A stretch of DNA of 64,000 bases from Shimia biformata (GTDB lineage: Bacteria; Pseudomonadota; Alphaproteobacteria; Rhodobacterales; Rhodobacteraceae). The position numbers were made by a program, and so were the translations under genes. Of this stretch, positions 1-7,147 are shown piece by piece (within the stretch, counting starts at the first letter, position 1; each line of letters begins with the position of its first letter). The stretch spans positions 2,017,475 through 2,081,474 of the forward strand of contig NZ_JAFEJK010000001.1 of NCBI RefSeq assembly GCF_016888515.1. The letters run 5' to 3'. Under the pieces are notes generated by a model, which saw only the letters and a program-made list of their open reading frames with translations, ran no database searches and was not told the origin of the DNA.

Positions 1-610
1 GGCCATGACCTCGGTCGGCAACCGCAGTGCGTTCCGAATCAAATCCGACGATGCGGGCGCGGTTTTTGCCGCCGCCGGATTGCTGAAATCGGCGCGCGGC
101 GGGGTGATGGACCTGACGCTTCTGCCGCATGGCGCGGGCAGTTATGACGGCGAATTGAAGGTCACCAACACGCGCGTCCGCGAGGCCCCGGCCATTGCCG
201 AGTTGCTGAACGCGATCAGTGTCGTCGGCCTTCTGGAACAGATGAACGGGCAGGGGATCGCGTTCAACGATGTCTATGCCCGGTTCCGCATGTCCCCGGA
301 CCGGGTGACGGTTGCCGAAAGCAGCGCGGTCGGCGCGTCGATGGGAATTTCGATGGATGGGCATTACTATCCCGCGATCGGTGCATTCGACATGCAGGGG
401 GTGTTGTCGCCGATCTACCTTGTGAACGCGGTCGGGCGGCCCATGTCCAAGCGTGGCGAAGGGTTGATCGGGTTCAACTACAACCTGCGCGGCGACGCCT
501 CTGATCCACAGGTTTCGGTCAACCCGCTTTCGGCCTTGACGCCGGGCTTCTTCCGAGAGATTTTCCGCCGCCCAGCCCCCAATCTCGACTCAAACCGCCC
601 ACAGAACTGA
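1..610 (+). CDS. AsmA-like protein, C-terminal part (gene cut by window edge)
   Basis: The reading frame is already open at the first bases and ends at a TGA at 608-610, so only about the last 200 residues are visible. The text looks like the C-terminal AsmA/DUF3971-type region of large envelope proteins that are thought to bridge inner and outer membrane lipids: alternating beta-strand-like stretches, a stretch of the type LLNAISVVGLLEQMNGQGI, then GFNYNLRGDASDPQVSVNPLS and a short tail FREIFRR. That ending (repeat of 'low-complexity beta, then VNPLS, then basic tail') is typical of alphaproteobacterial AsmA family members. The gap to queA is six bases, so the two are probably co-transcribed. 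The N-terminus, and thus any membrane anchor, lies outside the window. Confidence 0.7.
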   Translation, partial: AMTSVGNRSAFRIKSDDAGAVFAAAGLLKSARGGVMDLTLLPHGAGSYDGELKVTNTRVREAPAIAELLNAISVVGLLEQMNGQGIAFNDVYARFRMSPDRVTVAESSAVGASMGISMDGHYYPAIGAFDMQGVLSPIYLVNAVGRPMSKRGEGLIGFNYNLRGDASDPQVSVNPLSALTPGFFREIFRRPAPNLDSNRPQN

Positions 611-616
611 CCCACG

Positions 617-1672
617 ATGCAGCTTTCCGATTTCGACTTCGATCTGCCCGAGCGGTTGATCGCCACGCGACCTGCGTCGCCGCGCTCGTCCGCCCGTCTC
701 TTGGTGGCCGAGGGCGACAGGATCACCGACGCCATCGTGCGCGATCTGGTCGACTGGCTGCGCCCCGGCGACCGGCTGGTTCTGAACGATACCAAGGTCA
801 TCCCGGCGCGGCTGTTCGGCGAGCGCCGGCGCATCGGTGAACAGGGCGAAACCCGCGCCCGGATCGAGGCGACCTTGCTGGAACCCAAGGGTGGCGCGCG
901 CTGGTCGGCGCTGGTGAAACCCTTGAAAAAGGTCCGTGACGGCGAGGTGATCCACTTCTCGGACGTGTTGTCGGCCAGGCTGGTCGAACGGGGCGACGGG
1001 CAGGCGGTGCTTGAGTTCGACCTCACGGGCGAGGATTTCGATACCGCGTTGGCCGAGGCAGGCGCGATGCCGCTGCCGCCCTATATCGCCGCCAAACGTG
1101 CCGCGGACGAGCAGGACAAGACCGACTATCAGACCGTCTGGGCGAAGCATTCCGGCGCGGTGGCGGCGCCGACCGCGTCTTTGCATTTCGACGAGGCGCT
1201 GCTGGCGGCACTCCAGGCAAAAGGCGTCACCTTCACCCATGTCACCCTGCATGTCGGCGCGGGCACTTTCCTGCCGGTCAAGGTCGAGGACGTCAGCCAG
1301 CACAAGATGCATGGCGAATGGGGCCGCGTCAGCCCGCAGGCGGCGGAAGAAATCGCCGCGACCAAGGCGGCAGGCGGGCGGGTGATCCCGGTCGGCACCA
1401 CCGCGCTGCGGCTGATCGAAAGCGCCGCCCGCGACACCGGGCAGATTGCCCCGTGGGAAGGGGTTACCGACATTTTCATCTATCCCGGCTTCACCTTCCA
1501 TGTCGCCGACGCGCTGATGACCAATTTCCACCTGCCGAAATCGACGCTGATGATGCTGGTCTCGGCCCTGATGGGACAGGACCGGATCAGGGAGATCTAT
1601 GACCACGCGGTCGCCAGCGATTACCGATTCTTCAGCTATGGTGACGCCTCGCTTCTGATCCCCGACAGGTGA
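617..1672 (+). CDS. queA: S-adenosylmethionine:tRNA ribosyltransferase-isomerase
   Basis: QueA transfers and isomerises the ribosyl group of S-adenosylmethionine onto 7-aminomethyl-7-deazaguanine in tRNA, making epoxyqueuosine at the wobble position; it acts in the cytoplasm. The 351-residue product has the family length. Visible family signatures are [18 protein letters not shown] at about residues 51-68, [13 protein letters not shown] near 210-222, and [15 protein letters not shown] near 302-316. The ATG at 617 follows the upstream gene by six bases. No tgt gene is visible downstream, so the second queuosine gene must be elsewhere. Confidence 0.97.
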   Translation: MQLSDFDFDLPERLIATRPASPRSSARLLVAEGDRITDAIVRDLVDWLRPGDRLVLNDTKVIPARLFGERRRIGEQGETRARIEATLLEPKGGARWSALVKPLKKVRDGEVIHFSDVLSARLVERGDGQAVLEFDLTGEDFDTALAEAGAMPLPPYIAAKRAADEQDKTDYQTVWAKHSGAVAAPTASLHFDEALLAALQAKGVTFTHVTLHVGAGTFLPVKVEDVSQHKMHGEWGRVSPQAAEEIAATKAAGGRVIPVGTTALRLIESAARDTGQIAPWEGVTDIFIYPGFTFHVADALMTNFHLPKSTLMMLVSALMGQDRIREIYDHAVASDYRFFSYGDASLLIPDR

Positions 1673-1773
1673 TCCGGGCGCAAACGGGCTGGTAAACTTC
1701 GCAGCCGGACATGTATTTGTCGCATATTCCATGTCACAACGCCGACAGGCCTAGGGACGCAAAGTAAAAGAAC

Positions 1774-3036
1774 ATGATCGATTTCATCAAACACGCCTGG
1801 GCGCTTCTGCTTGGGGTTCTCCTTCTCATGGTGGGCAACGGCATGCAGGGCACGCTTCTGGGTGTGCGCGGCCAGATCGAGGGGTTTTCGACCTTCGAGA
1901 TGTCGCTGGTCATGTCGGCCTATTTCCTTGGCTTCCTGGGCGGATCGCGGATGACGCCGAACATGATCCGGCGCGTTGGCCACGTGCGGGTCTTTGCGGC
2001 GCTGGCGTCGGGGATTTCCGCCGTGCTGATCCTCTATCCGGCGATTGCGCATCCGGCGATGTGGGTGCTGGGGCGGGTGGCCATCGGGTTCTGTTTCTGC
2101 GGCGTCTATGTCACCGCCGAAAGCTGGCTGAACAATGCCGCCAGCAATGAAAACCGCGGGCAGGCTCTGTCGCTTTACATGATCGTGCAGATGGTCGGGA
2201 TCGTGGTGGCGCAGGCGCTCTTGCTGGTGGCGGACCCGTCGGGATACGAGCTGTTCGTGATCCCCTCGATCCTGGTTTCGATCTCGGTCGCACCGATCCT
2301 TCTGTCGGTCTCGCCCACGCCGGCCTTTGACACCACGAAACCGATGAACCTGCGCAAACTGATCCAGACCTCACCACTGGGCGCGGTGGGCATGTTCCTG
2401 ATGGGCGGGGTCTTTGCCGCGCAGTTCGGTATGTCGGCGGTCTTTGGCGCCTCGGTCGGGATGACCGTCAAGCAGATCGCGATCTTCGTCGCCACCTTCT
2501 ATGTCGGGGCAACGGTGCTGCAATACCCGCTTGGCTGGCTGTCGGACCGGATGGACCGCCGGGTTCTGGTGATGATCGTGGCCCTGATCGGCGGCGGCAG
2601 CGCGCTGGTCGGCGCCGCCTTCTGGGATGTCTATTACCTGTTGCTGTTTGCCGCCTTTGTCATCGGCGGCATGTCCAACCCGCTTTATTCGCTGCTGATC
2701 GCGCATACCAACGACTTCCTCGAATACGAAGACATGGCCGCGGCCTCGGGTGGGCTGTTGTTCATCAACGGGCTGGGGGCGATCCTTGGCCCGATCGCGA
2801 CCGGCTGGATCATGGAGACATTTGGCCCGCAGGGGTTCTTCGCGGTTCTGGCCTTCCTTCTTGTGGCGCTTGGGTCTTACGCGGGCTGGCGGATGACCCG
2901 CCGTGCGGCACCGTCTGTCGAGGACACGCAAAGCTATACGCCGGTGATGCCGCAGGCCTCGCCCGTGGCCGTCGAGGTGGCGCAGGAACATGCCTTCGAA
3001 ACCGCCCAGGAAGAAGAGGATATGCCCAAAACGTGA
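1774..3036 (+). CDS. MFS transporter (YcaD-like)
   Basis: A 420-residue integral membrane protein of the major facilitator superfamily, probably with 12 membrane segments. It begins with a hydrophobic helix directly after the start (AWALLLGVLLLMVGNGMQG), has GRVAIGFCFCGVYVTAESW at about residues 100-118, which resembles YcaD-type transporters, and carries the cytoplasmic-loop motif LSDRMDRR after the sixth segment. The hydrophilic tail from about residue 375 is acidic and ends QEEEDMPKT. The substrate cannot be inferred. It stands about 100 bases after queA and is followed by a hairpin with a T run, so it may be a single-gene unit. Confidence 0.9.
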   Translation: MIDFIKHAWALLLGVLLLMVGNGMQGTLLGVRGQIEGFSTFEMSLVMSAYFLGFLGGSRMTPNMIRRVGHVRVFAALASGISAVLILYPAIAHPAMWVLGRVAIGFCFCGVYVTAESWLNNAASNENRGQALSLYMIVQMVGIVVAQALLLVADPSGYELFVIPSILVSISVAPILLSVSPTPAFDTTKPMNLRKLIQTSPLGAVGMFLMGGVFAAQFGMSAVFGASVGMTVKQIAIFVATFYVGATVLQYPLGWLSDRMDRRVLVMIVALIGGGSALVGAAFWDVYYLLLFAAFVIGGMSNPLYSLLIAHTNDFLEYEDMAAASGGLLFINGLGAILGPIATGWIMETFGPQGFFAVLAFLLVALGSYAGWRMTRRAAPSVEDTQSYTPVMPQASPVAVEVAQEHAFETAQEEEDMPKT

Positions 3037-3092
3037 CCGTTAGCGCCACACGCACGGAAAATGTCGCGATTGTTGTAAATTGTTACTTTCGA

Positions 3093-3123
3093 ACACACAT
3101 TTTGGGTGTGTAACGTTTTTTTG
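3093..3123 (+). terminator. Probable terminator after the MFS gene
   Basis: ACACAC at 3093-3098 pairs with GTGTGT at 3106-3111 around a seven-base loop, and a run of seven T follows from 3116. The stem is short, so termination efficiency is uncertain, but it lies just where the MFS transcript should end. Confidence 0.5.
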
Positions 3124-3160
3124 TCACCTTGGTGGGATGCGGTGTGCAAGGAGTGGTGCG

Positions 3161-3742
3161 ATGACAAGCCCCGAAGAAGTCCTCAAGTTCTGGCTCGACG
3201 AAGTTGGGCCTTCCGGCTGGTATGAGGCAAGTGACGCGTTGGATCAGACCATACGCGACCGTTTTCTGGCCGCGTGGGAACACGCGATGGACGGCGGCTA
3301 TGCGCAATGGCTGACCTATCCCAGCGGAACGCTGGCCTATATCATCCTGCTGGATCAGTTCCCAAGAAACATGTTCCGCGGCGACGCCAAAAGCTTTGCC
3401 TCGGACCGGGTGGCGATGGCGGCGGCAAAGGCGGCCATCCATCATCGCTTCGACATGCGGATCGACGCCCCGGCGCGGCAGTTCTTCTATCTGCCGCTGA
3501 TGCATTCGGAAAACCTGTGTGACCAGGAACGCTGTATCCGCCTGTTCATCGAGCGGATGCCCGAGGCGGAAAACAACCTTCTGCACGCGCGCGTTCACCG
3601 CGAGATCATCCGCCGTTTCGGGCGTTTCCCCTATCGCAACGATGCCCTGTCACGCAGTTTCACCGACCCGGAACGCGCCTTTGTCACCGAAGGCGGCTAT
3701 GGCACCATCATGCAGGAACTGCAGGCCGCCGAAGCCGCCTGA
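3161..3742 (+). CDS. DUF924 family protein
   Basis: A 193-residue soluble protein of the DUF924 family, common in alphaproteobacteria and of unknown biochemical function. Family hallmarks visible are the N-terminal EVLKFWLDEVGPSGWY, the central ILLDQFPRNMFRGDAKSFASD, the histidine-containing FFYLPLMHSENLCDQE and the C-terminal RFGRFPYRNDALSR. The start at 3161 is chosen because it follows AAGGAG by about six bases and begins right at the family N-terminus; an in-frame ATG at 3080 would add 27 unrelated residues. The gene stands between a terminator and a convergent minus-strand gene. Confidence 0.88.
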   Translation: MTSPEEVLKFWLDEVGPSGWYEASDALDQTIRDRFLAAWEHAMDGGYAQWLTYPSGTLAYIILLDQFPRNMFRGDAKSFASDRVAMAAAKAAIHHRFDMRIDAPARQFFYLPLMHSENLCDQERCIRLFIERMPEAENNLLHARVHREIIRRFGRFPYRNDALSRSFTDPERAFVTEGGYGTIMQELQAAEAA

Positions 3743-3754
3743 TGTCCGTTTCGT

Positions 3755-4204
3755 TCAGCCGTTCACTGTCTCGGGCTGAACATCGTCGGAAAGGGCGCAA
3801 TTGCTGAGGTTCAGGATGGTCTCTCCGGCCTTCTTGGACGCGGTTTCGACACCGATGCGCATCAGGCGTTCCGGCTCGGAGGCGATATTGTCGATGCGCG
3901 TCTGAACCGCGTCAAGCTTGGTGCCAAACGTGGTAAGCCGCGCCTCGATCCGGGCGGCGCTTGCGCCTGCGGTGCCACCGGCCGTCTCGCCCATCGTCGC
4001 AAGGTCGGCCTTCATCGCAGCCAGATCGCTGCGCAGTCCGCCGATCTCGGTCGTGACAGGTTCCAGCACTTGCAGGTTCCCGGCAAAGGAGGCGGCGACT
4101 TTCTCGACCGTGCCGGACAATTGCCAGAGCAGAAACAGGCAGATCGCGGCCAGAAGCAGGGTCGCGTTGATCATCGCCAGCACCAGGTTCCTAATAAGTC
4201 TCAT
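3755..4204 (-). CDS. Hypothetical single-pass membrane protein with coiled-coil-like region
   Basis: A 149-residue protein that I do not recognise. Residues about 8-28 form one hydrophobic helix (LVLAMINATLLLAAICLFLLW). The rest is hydrophilic with heptad-like spacing from about residue 45 to 110 (GGLRSDLAAMKADLATMGE and then KLDAVQTRIDNIAS), so it probably forms a coiled coil on one side of the membrane, anchored by the N-terminus. A single cysteine near the C-terminus has no partner. It is convergent with the DUF924 gene and divergent from lpdA. The base composition matches its neighbours, which supports a real gene. Confidence 0.65.
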   Translation of the reverse strand: MRLIRNLVLAMINATLLLAAICLFLLWQLSGTVEKVAASFAGNLQVLEPVTTEIGGLRSDLAAMKADLATMGETAGGTAGASAARIEARLTTFGTKLDAVQTRIDNIASEPERLMRIGVETASKKAGETILNLSNCALSDDVQPETVNG

Positions 4205-4264
4205 CGCCGGTTTCTCCGTTTATCCCTGAGGTTGAGCAAACACCAAAATCCGCGTCTTGGGAAC

Positions 4265-4286
4265 CGGGAATTGTCCGGGAATTGTC
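4265..4286 (+). repeat. Perfect tandem 11-bp repeat upstream of lpdA
   Basis: CGGGAATTGTC occurs at 4265-4275 and again at once at 4276-4286. It lies in the 150-bp region between two divergent genes, about 87 bases before the lpdA start, and could be a tandem operator; no regulator is known from the sequence. Confidence 0.5.
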
Positions 4287-4372
4287 ATTGTCTGACATCG
4301 GTGTAGGGCCGCGTTGAAGTGGCGGAAAAACTGCACTAGGCTCAACCAAAACCCATGCTGGAGGGAGGCCGC

Positions 4373-5767
4373 ATGTCAGCCAAGAATTTCGACGTCGTTG
4401 TCATTGGGGCCGGTCCGGGCGGCTATGTTGCGGCGATCCGGGCGGCGCAGCTGGGGCTTTCGGTGGCCATTGTCGAGCGCGAACACATGGGCGGCATCTG
4501 CCTGAACTGGGGCTGCATCCCGACCAAGGCATTGCTCAGGTCGTCCGAGGTGTTTCACCTGATGGAACGCGCCGGAGAGTTCGGGCTGAAGGCGGAAAAG
4601 ATCGGCTATGACCTTGATGCGGTGGTGAAACGTTCGCGCGGGGTGGCGAAGCAGCTGAACTCCGGCATTGGCCACCTGATGAAAAAGAACAAGGTCACGG
4701 TGTTCATGGGCACCGCGACGATCCCCTCCAAGGGCAAGGTCAGCGTCAAGACCGACAAGGGCACCGAGGATCTGACCGCGAAAAACATCGTTCTGGCCAC
4801 CGGCGCACGGGCGCGGGAACTGCCGGGGCTTGAGGCAGATGGCGACCGTGTCTGGACCTACAAACACGCGCTGGTGCCGCCACACATGCCGAAGAAACTC
4901 CTGGTCATCGGGTCCGGCGCGATCGGGATCGAGTTCGCCAGTTTCTACAACACGCTGGGCGCCGACACGACCGTGGTCGAGGTGATGGACCGCGTGCTGC
5001 CGGTTGAAGATGCCGAGATAAGTGCCTTTGCCAAAAAGCAATTTGTCAAACAGGGCATGACGATCATGGAAAAGGCCATGGTCAAGCAGCTTGACCGCGC
5101 CAAGACCAAGGTCACCGCCCATATCGAGGTCAAGGGCAAGGTCGAGAAACACGAGTTCGACACGGTGATCTCTGCCGTCGGCATTGTCGGCAATGTCGAG
5201 GGGCTGGGGCTTGAGGCACTGGGCGTCAAGATCGACCGCACCCATGTGGTGACGGATGAATACTGCCGCACCGGGGTCGAGGGGCTTTTTGCCATCGGCG
5301 ACATCGCCGGCGCGCCGTGGCTGGCGCATAAGGCGTCACATGAGGGCGTGATGGTGGCGGAACTGATCGCCGGCGGCCATCCCCATCCGGTGAAGCCCGA
5401 AAGCATCGCGGGCTGCACCTATTGCCACCCGCAGGTGGCGTCGGTGGGTCTGACCGAGGCCAAGGCCAAGGAACAGGGCTATGACATCAAGGTCGGCCGC
5501 TTCCCCTTTATCGGCAACGGCAAGGCGATTGCGCTGGGGGAACCCGAGGGCATGGTCAAAACCGTGTTTGACGCCAAGACGGGCGAACTTCTGGGCGCGC
5601 ATATGGTCGGCGCGGAAGTGACCGAGATGATCCAGGGCTATGTTATCGGCCGTCAGCTTGAGACCACCGAGGAAGACCTGATGAACACCGTCTTCCCGCA
5701 TCCCACCCTCAGCGAAATGATGCACGAAAGCGTGCTGGATGCCTTTGGCCGTGTGATCCACATGTAA
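4373..5767 (+). CDS. lpdA: Dihydrolipoyl dehydrogenase (E3)
   Basis: This flavoprotein reoxidises dihydrolipoamide on 2-oxoacid dehydrogenase or glycine cleavage complexes and reduces NAD. The 464-residue product has the FAD-binding GAGPGGYVAAIRAAQLG from residue 12, the redox-active pair Cys43/Cys48 in GGICLNWGC, an NAD-binding GSGAIGIEF near residue 180, the second FAD motif AIGDIAGAPWLAHKASHEG, and the catalytic His-Glu segment HPTLSE near residue 443. The start at 4373 sits behind GGAGGG at good spacing; an ATG six codons upstream is less likely. No E1 or E2 gene is adjacent, so the enzyme may serve several complexes, possibly including branched-chain 2-oxoacid dehydrogenase given the valine genes further on. 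A GC-rich hairpin follows the stop. Confidence 0.96.
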   Translation: MSAKNFDVVVIGAGPGGYVAAIRAAQLGLSVAIVEREHMGGICLNWGCIPTKALLRSSEVFHLMERAGEFGLKAEKIGYDLDAVVKRSRGVAKQLNSGIGHLMKKNKVTVFMGTATIPSKGKVSVKTDKGTEDLTAKNIVLATGARARELPGLEADGDRVWTYKHALVPPHMPKKLLVIGSGAIGIEFASFYNTLGADTTVVEVMDRVLPVEDAEISAFAKKQFVKQGMTIMEKAMVKQLDRAKTKVTAHIEVKGKVEKHEFDTVISAVGIVGNVEGLGLEALGVKIDRTHVVTDEYCRTGVEGLFAIGDIAGAPWLAHKASHEGVMVAELIAGGHPHPVKPESIAGCTYCHPQVASVGLTEAKAKEQGYDIKVGRFPFIGNGKAIALGEPEGMVKTVFDAKTGELLGAHMVGAEVTEMIQGYVIGRQLETTEEDLMNTVFPHPTLSEMMHESVLDAFGRVIHM

Positions 5768-5770
5768 AAA

Positions 5771-5799
5771 GGGGCGCCACCCGCGCGCCCCTTCCTCTT
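5771..5799 (+). terminator. Terminator after lpdA
   Basis: GGGGCGC at 5771-5777 pairs with GCGCCCC at 5785-5791 around a seven-base loop and is followed by a T-rich stretch (TTCCTCTT). The T tract doubles as the left end of the dispersed repeat that starts at 5791. Confidence 0.65.
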
Positions 5800-5862
5800 G
5801 CCCGAAATACCTCGGGGGTGAAGCTTGAAAACCCCGTTTTCAAGCGAGGGGGCAGCGCCCCC
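5791..5862 (+). repeat. Dispersed palindromic element, copy 1
   Basis: A 72-bp intergenic element with three hairpins: CCCGA at 5801-5805 with TCGGG at 5812-5816; GCTTGAAAA at 5823-5831 with TTTTCAAGC at 5837-5845; and GGGGGC at 5848-5853 with GCCCCC at 5857-5862. A second, inverted copy differing by a few substitutions and two single-base gaps lies at 24385-24454. Both copies sit downstream of a gene end. Confidence 0.85.
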
Positions 5863-5881
5863 ACGCCTCTACCCCACGCGC

Positions 5882-6259
5882 CTAAAGGATCGCGTGGGCG
5901 AGGATCATCATCACACCCGACCCGATCACATAAAAGACATCGACGCCAATCGCGAACCCCGATTTCTGCGCCCATGCGCCGGTGTTTGCGACATAGGCCG
6001 CCGCCGACAGGATCGCCAACAGCGCGACCCCAAGGCTTTGCGTCGTTTCGGTAAGACCGATGATCAGCGCCAGCAGCAGAATGGCGATCCAGTTGATGAC
6101 CATTGGTCCCATGGGCATTTTTGCAGGCGGTTCCGGGTCGATACGGCTGCCTTCGGCCCACCGTTTCTGCAGGCCCAGAAACGGTCCGTAGACCACGAAG
6201 CCAAACACTGCCGCGGCGACAAACCCGGCAGCAAAGGCAATCCAGTTCATGTCAGTCAT
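5882..6259 (-). CDS. DUF1761 domain membrane protein
   Basis: A 125-residue protein with four predicted membrane segments (about residues 5-25, 52-70, 76-95 and 103-123). The start MNWIAFAAGFVAAAVFGFVVYGP and the conserved WAEGSR-type loop match the DUF1761 family, whose function is unknown. Its ATG overlaps the TGA of the SRPBCC gene (positions 6256-6259), so the two are translationally coupled. It is the last gene of the arsR operon, and its stop lies close to the dispersed repeat. Confidence 0.85.
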   Translation of the reverse strand: MTDMNWIAFAAGFVAAAVFGFVVYGPFLGLQKRWAEGSRIDPEPPAKMPMGPMVINWIAILLLALIIGLTETTQSLGVALLAILSAAAYVANTGAWAQKSGFAIGVDVFYVIGSGVMMILAHAIL

Positions 6260-6684
6260 AGCGCAGCCTCCAGGCTTTCAAGGATCAAGGTCCAGCCGCC
6301 TTCGTGATTGTCGCGGCTTTCCTGATTGGGGAAACGGACATGGGTCAGGGTCAGGTCGGTGCCGCCGTCGCGGGGGCGCAGTGTCAGGGTCACTTCGCTG
6401 TCTTCCTGCGAATAGGGCGATACCCAGGTGAACCGCAGCCGCGTGGCGCGGTCGATTTCCAGGTATTCGCCCTCGTGTGGCCAGCTCTCATCGGCGTCAG
6501 GGGCCTGCATCACGATGCGGAACCGGCCGCCGACGCGTGGGTCGTTTGATGCTTCGGGCACGGTCATGCCGGGGCCGGGGATCATGAATTTCTGCATCAT
6601 GACCGGATCCAGCCAGGCGTCGAACACGCGTTCGGGCGGGTAGGGCAGGTGCCGGGACACCTCTAGCGAAAGTTCATTTGTCAT
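6256..6684 (-). CDS. SRPBCC (AHSA1-type) domain protein
   Basis: A 142-residue START/SRPBCC fold protein. The N-terminal LSLEVSRHLPYPPERVFDAWLDP and the later WVSPYSQEDSEVTLTLRPRDGG are typical of AHSA1-type domains, which form a helix-grip cavity for a hydrophobic ligand. Such proteins are very often encoded directly after an ArsR regulator, as here, where the coding regions overlap. The start at 6684 is preceded by GGAGG at six bases; a neighbouring ATG at 6687 is also possible. The ligand is unknown. With DUF1761 downstream, the set may be a small stress or detoxification unit, but that is inference. Confidence 0.85.
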   Translation of the reverse strand: MTNELSLEVSRHLPYPPERVFDAWLDPVMMQKFMIPGPGMTVPEASNDPRVGGRFRIVMQAPDADESWPHEGEYLEIDRATRLRFTWVSPYSQEDSEVTLTLRPRDGGTDLTLTHVRFPNQESRDNHEGGWTLILESLEAAL

Positions 6685-7018
6685 CATTGTCCTCCTTCAG
6701 GGCAGCGTCGAGGGCATCCAGCCGCAGCGCCCAGATCGAGCGCAACTCGGCAAACCAGGTGTCGATTTCGGAAAGGGGGGCCATTTGCACTTCGATCAGG
6801 TGTTCGCGCCATTCGGTGAGGCGGCTGACCAGCCCTGCGCCTTCCAAGGTTTTGATATGCTTGGAAACAGCATTGAGGCTCTGATCGAAGCGGCGGGCGA
6901 TATCCGTCACCTTCAAGGGGCCGTTCTGGGCCAGAAGGGTGAGGATTTGCCGCCGCGTCGGATCAGACGCGGCCTTGAGAATGGCGCTGAGCGCGCTTGG
7001 ATCCTTTCGTTCAACCAT
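6674..7018 (-). CDS. ArsR family transcriptional regulator
   Basis: A 114-residue winged-helix repressor. The helix-turn-helix lies in VTDIARRFDQSLNAVSKHI at about residues 40-58, followed by the wing segment EGAGLVSRLTEWREHLIEV. No cysteine cluster for metal binding is visible, as in the metal-independent ArsR proteins that accompany SRPBCC genes. The ATG at 7018 starts the family N-terminus (MVERKDPSALSAI); a GTG at 7033 is an alternative. The 3' end overlaps the SRPBCC gene by 11 bases. Two similar palindromic sites cover the start codon and the region 38 bp upstream and are probably its own operators. Confidence 0.9.
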   Translation of the reverse strand: MVERKDPSALSAILKAASDPTRRQILTLLAQNGPLKVTDIARRFDQSLNAVSKHIKTLEGAGLVSRLTEWREHLIEVQMAPLSEIDTWFAELRSIWALRLDALDAALKEDNDDK

Positions 7019-7066
7019 ATGGGTGAATAACACGCGGCCTGCGATCAGTCAACCGTTTGGGTGAAT
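7011..7066 (-). promoter_or_regulatory. Two operator-like repeats at the arsR start
   Basis: TCAACCATATGGGTGAAT at 7011-7028 and TCAACCGTTTGGGTGAAT at 7049-7066 agree at 16 of 18 positions and are spaced 38 bp apart. Each is also an imperfect palindrome (TCAACC opposite GGGTGA). The first covers the arsR start codon, so a bound repressor would block both transcription and initiation. Autoregulation by the ArsR protein is an inference from position and symmetry. Confidence 0.65.
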
Positions 7067-7093
7067 GACGGGCTGCCCGCCCGCCCGCGCAAC

Positions 7094-7121
7094 AAAAAAG
7101 GGGCCGCAACCGGCCCCTTTT
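7094..7121 (-). terminator. Terminator after the VWA repeat protein gene
   Basis: GGGGCCG at 7100-7106 pairs with CGGCCCC at 7111-7117 around CAAC. On the minus strand the stem is followed by a run of T from 7099 to 7094. It lies just downstream of the stop at 7148. Confidence 0.8.
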
Positions 7122-7147
7122 CCAATCATTTGTTTGCGCGGAACGCG

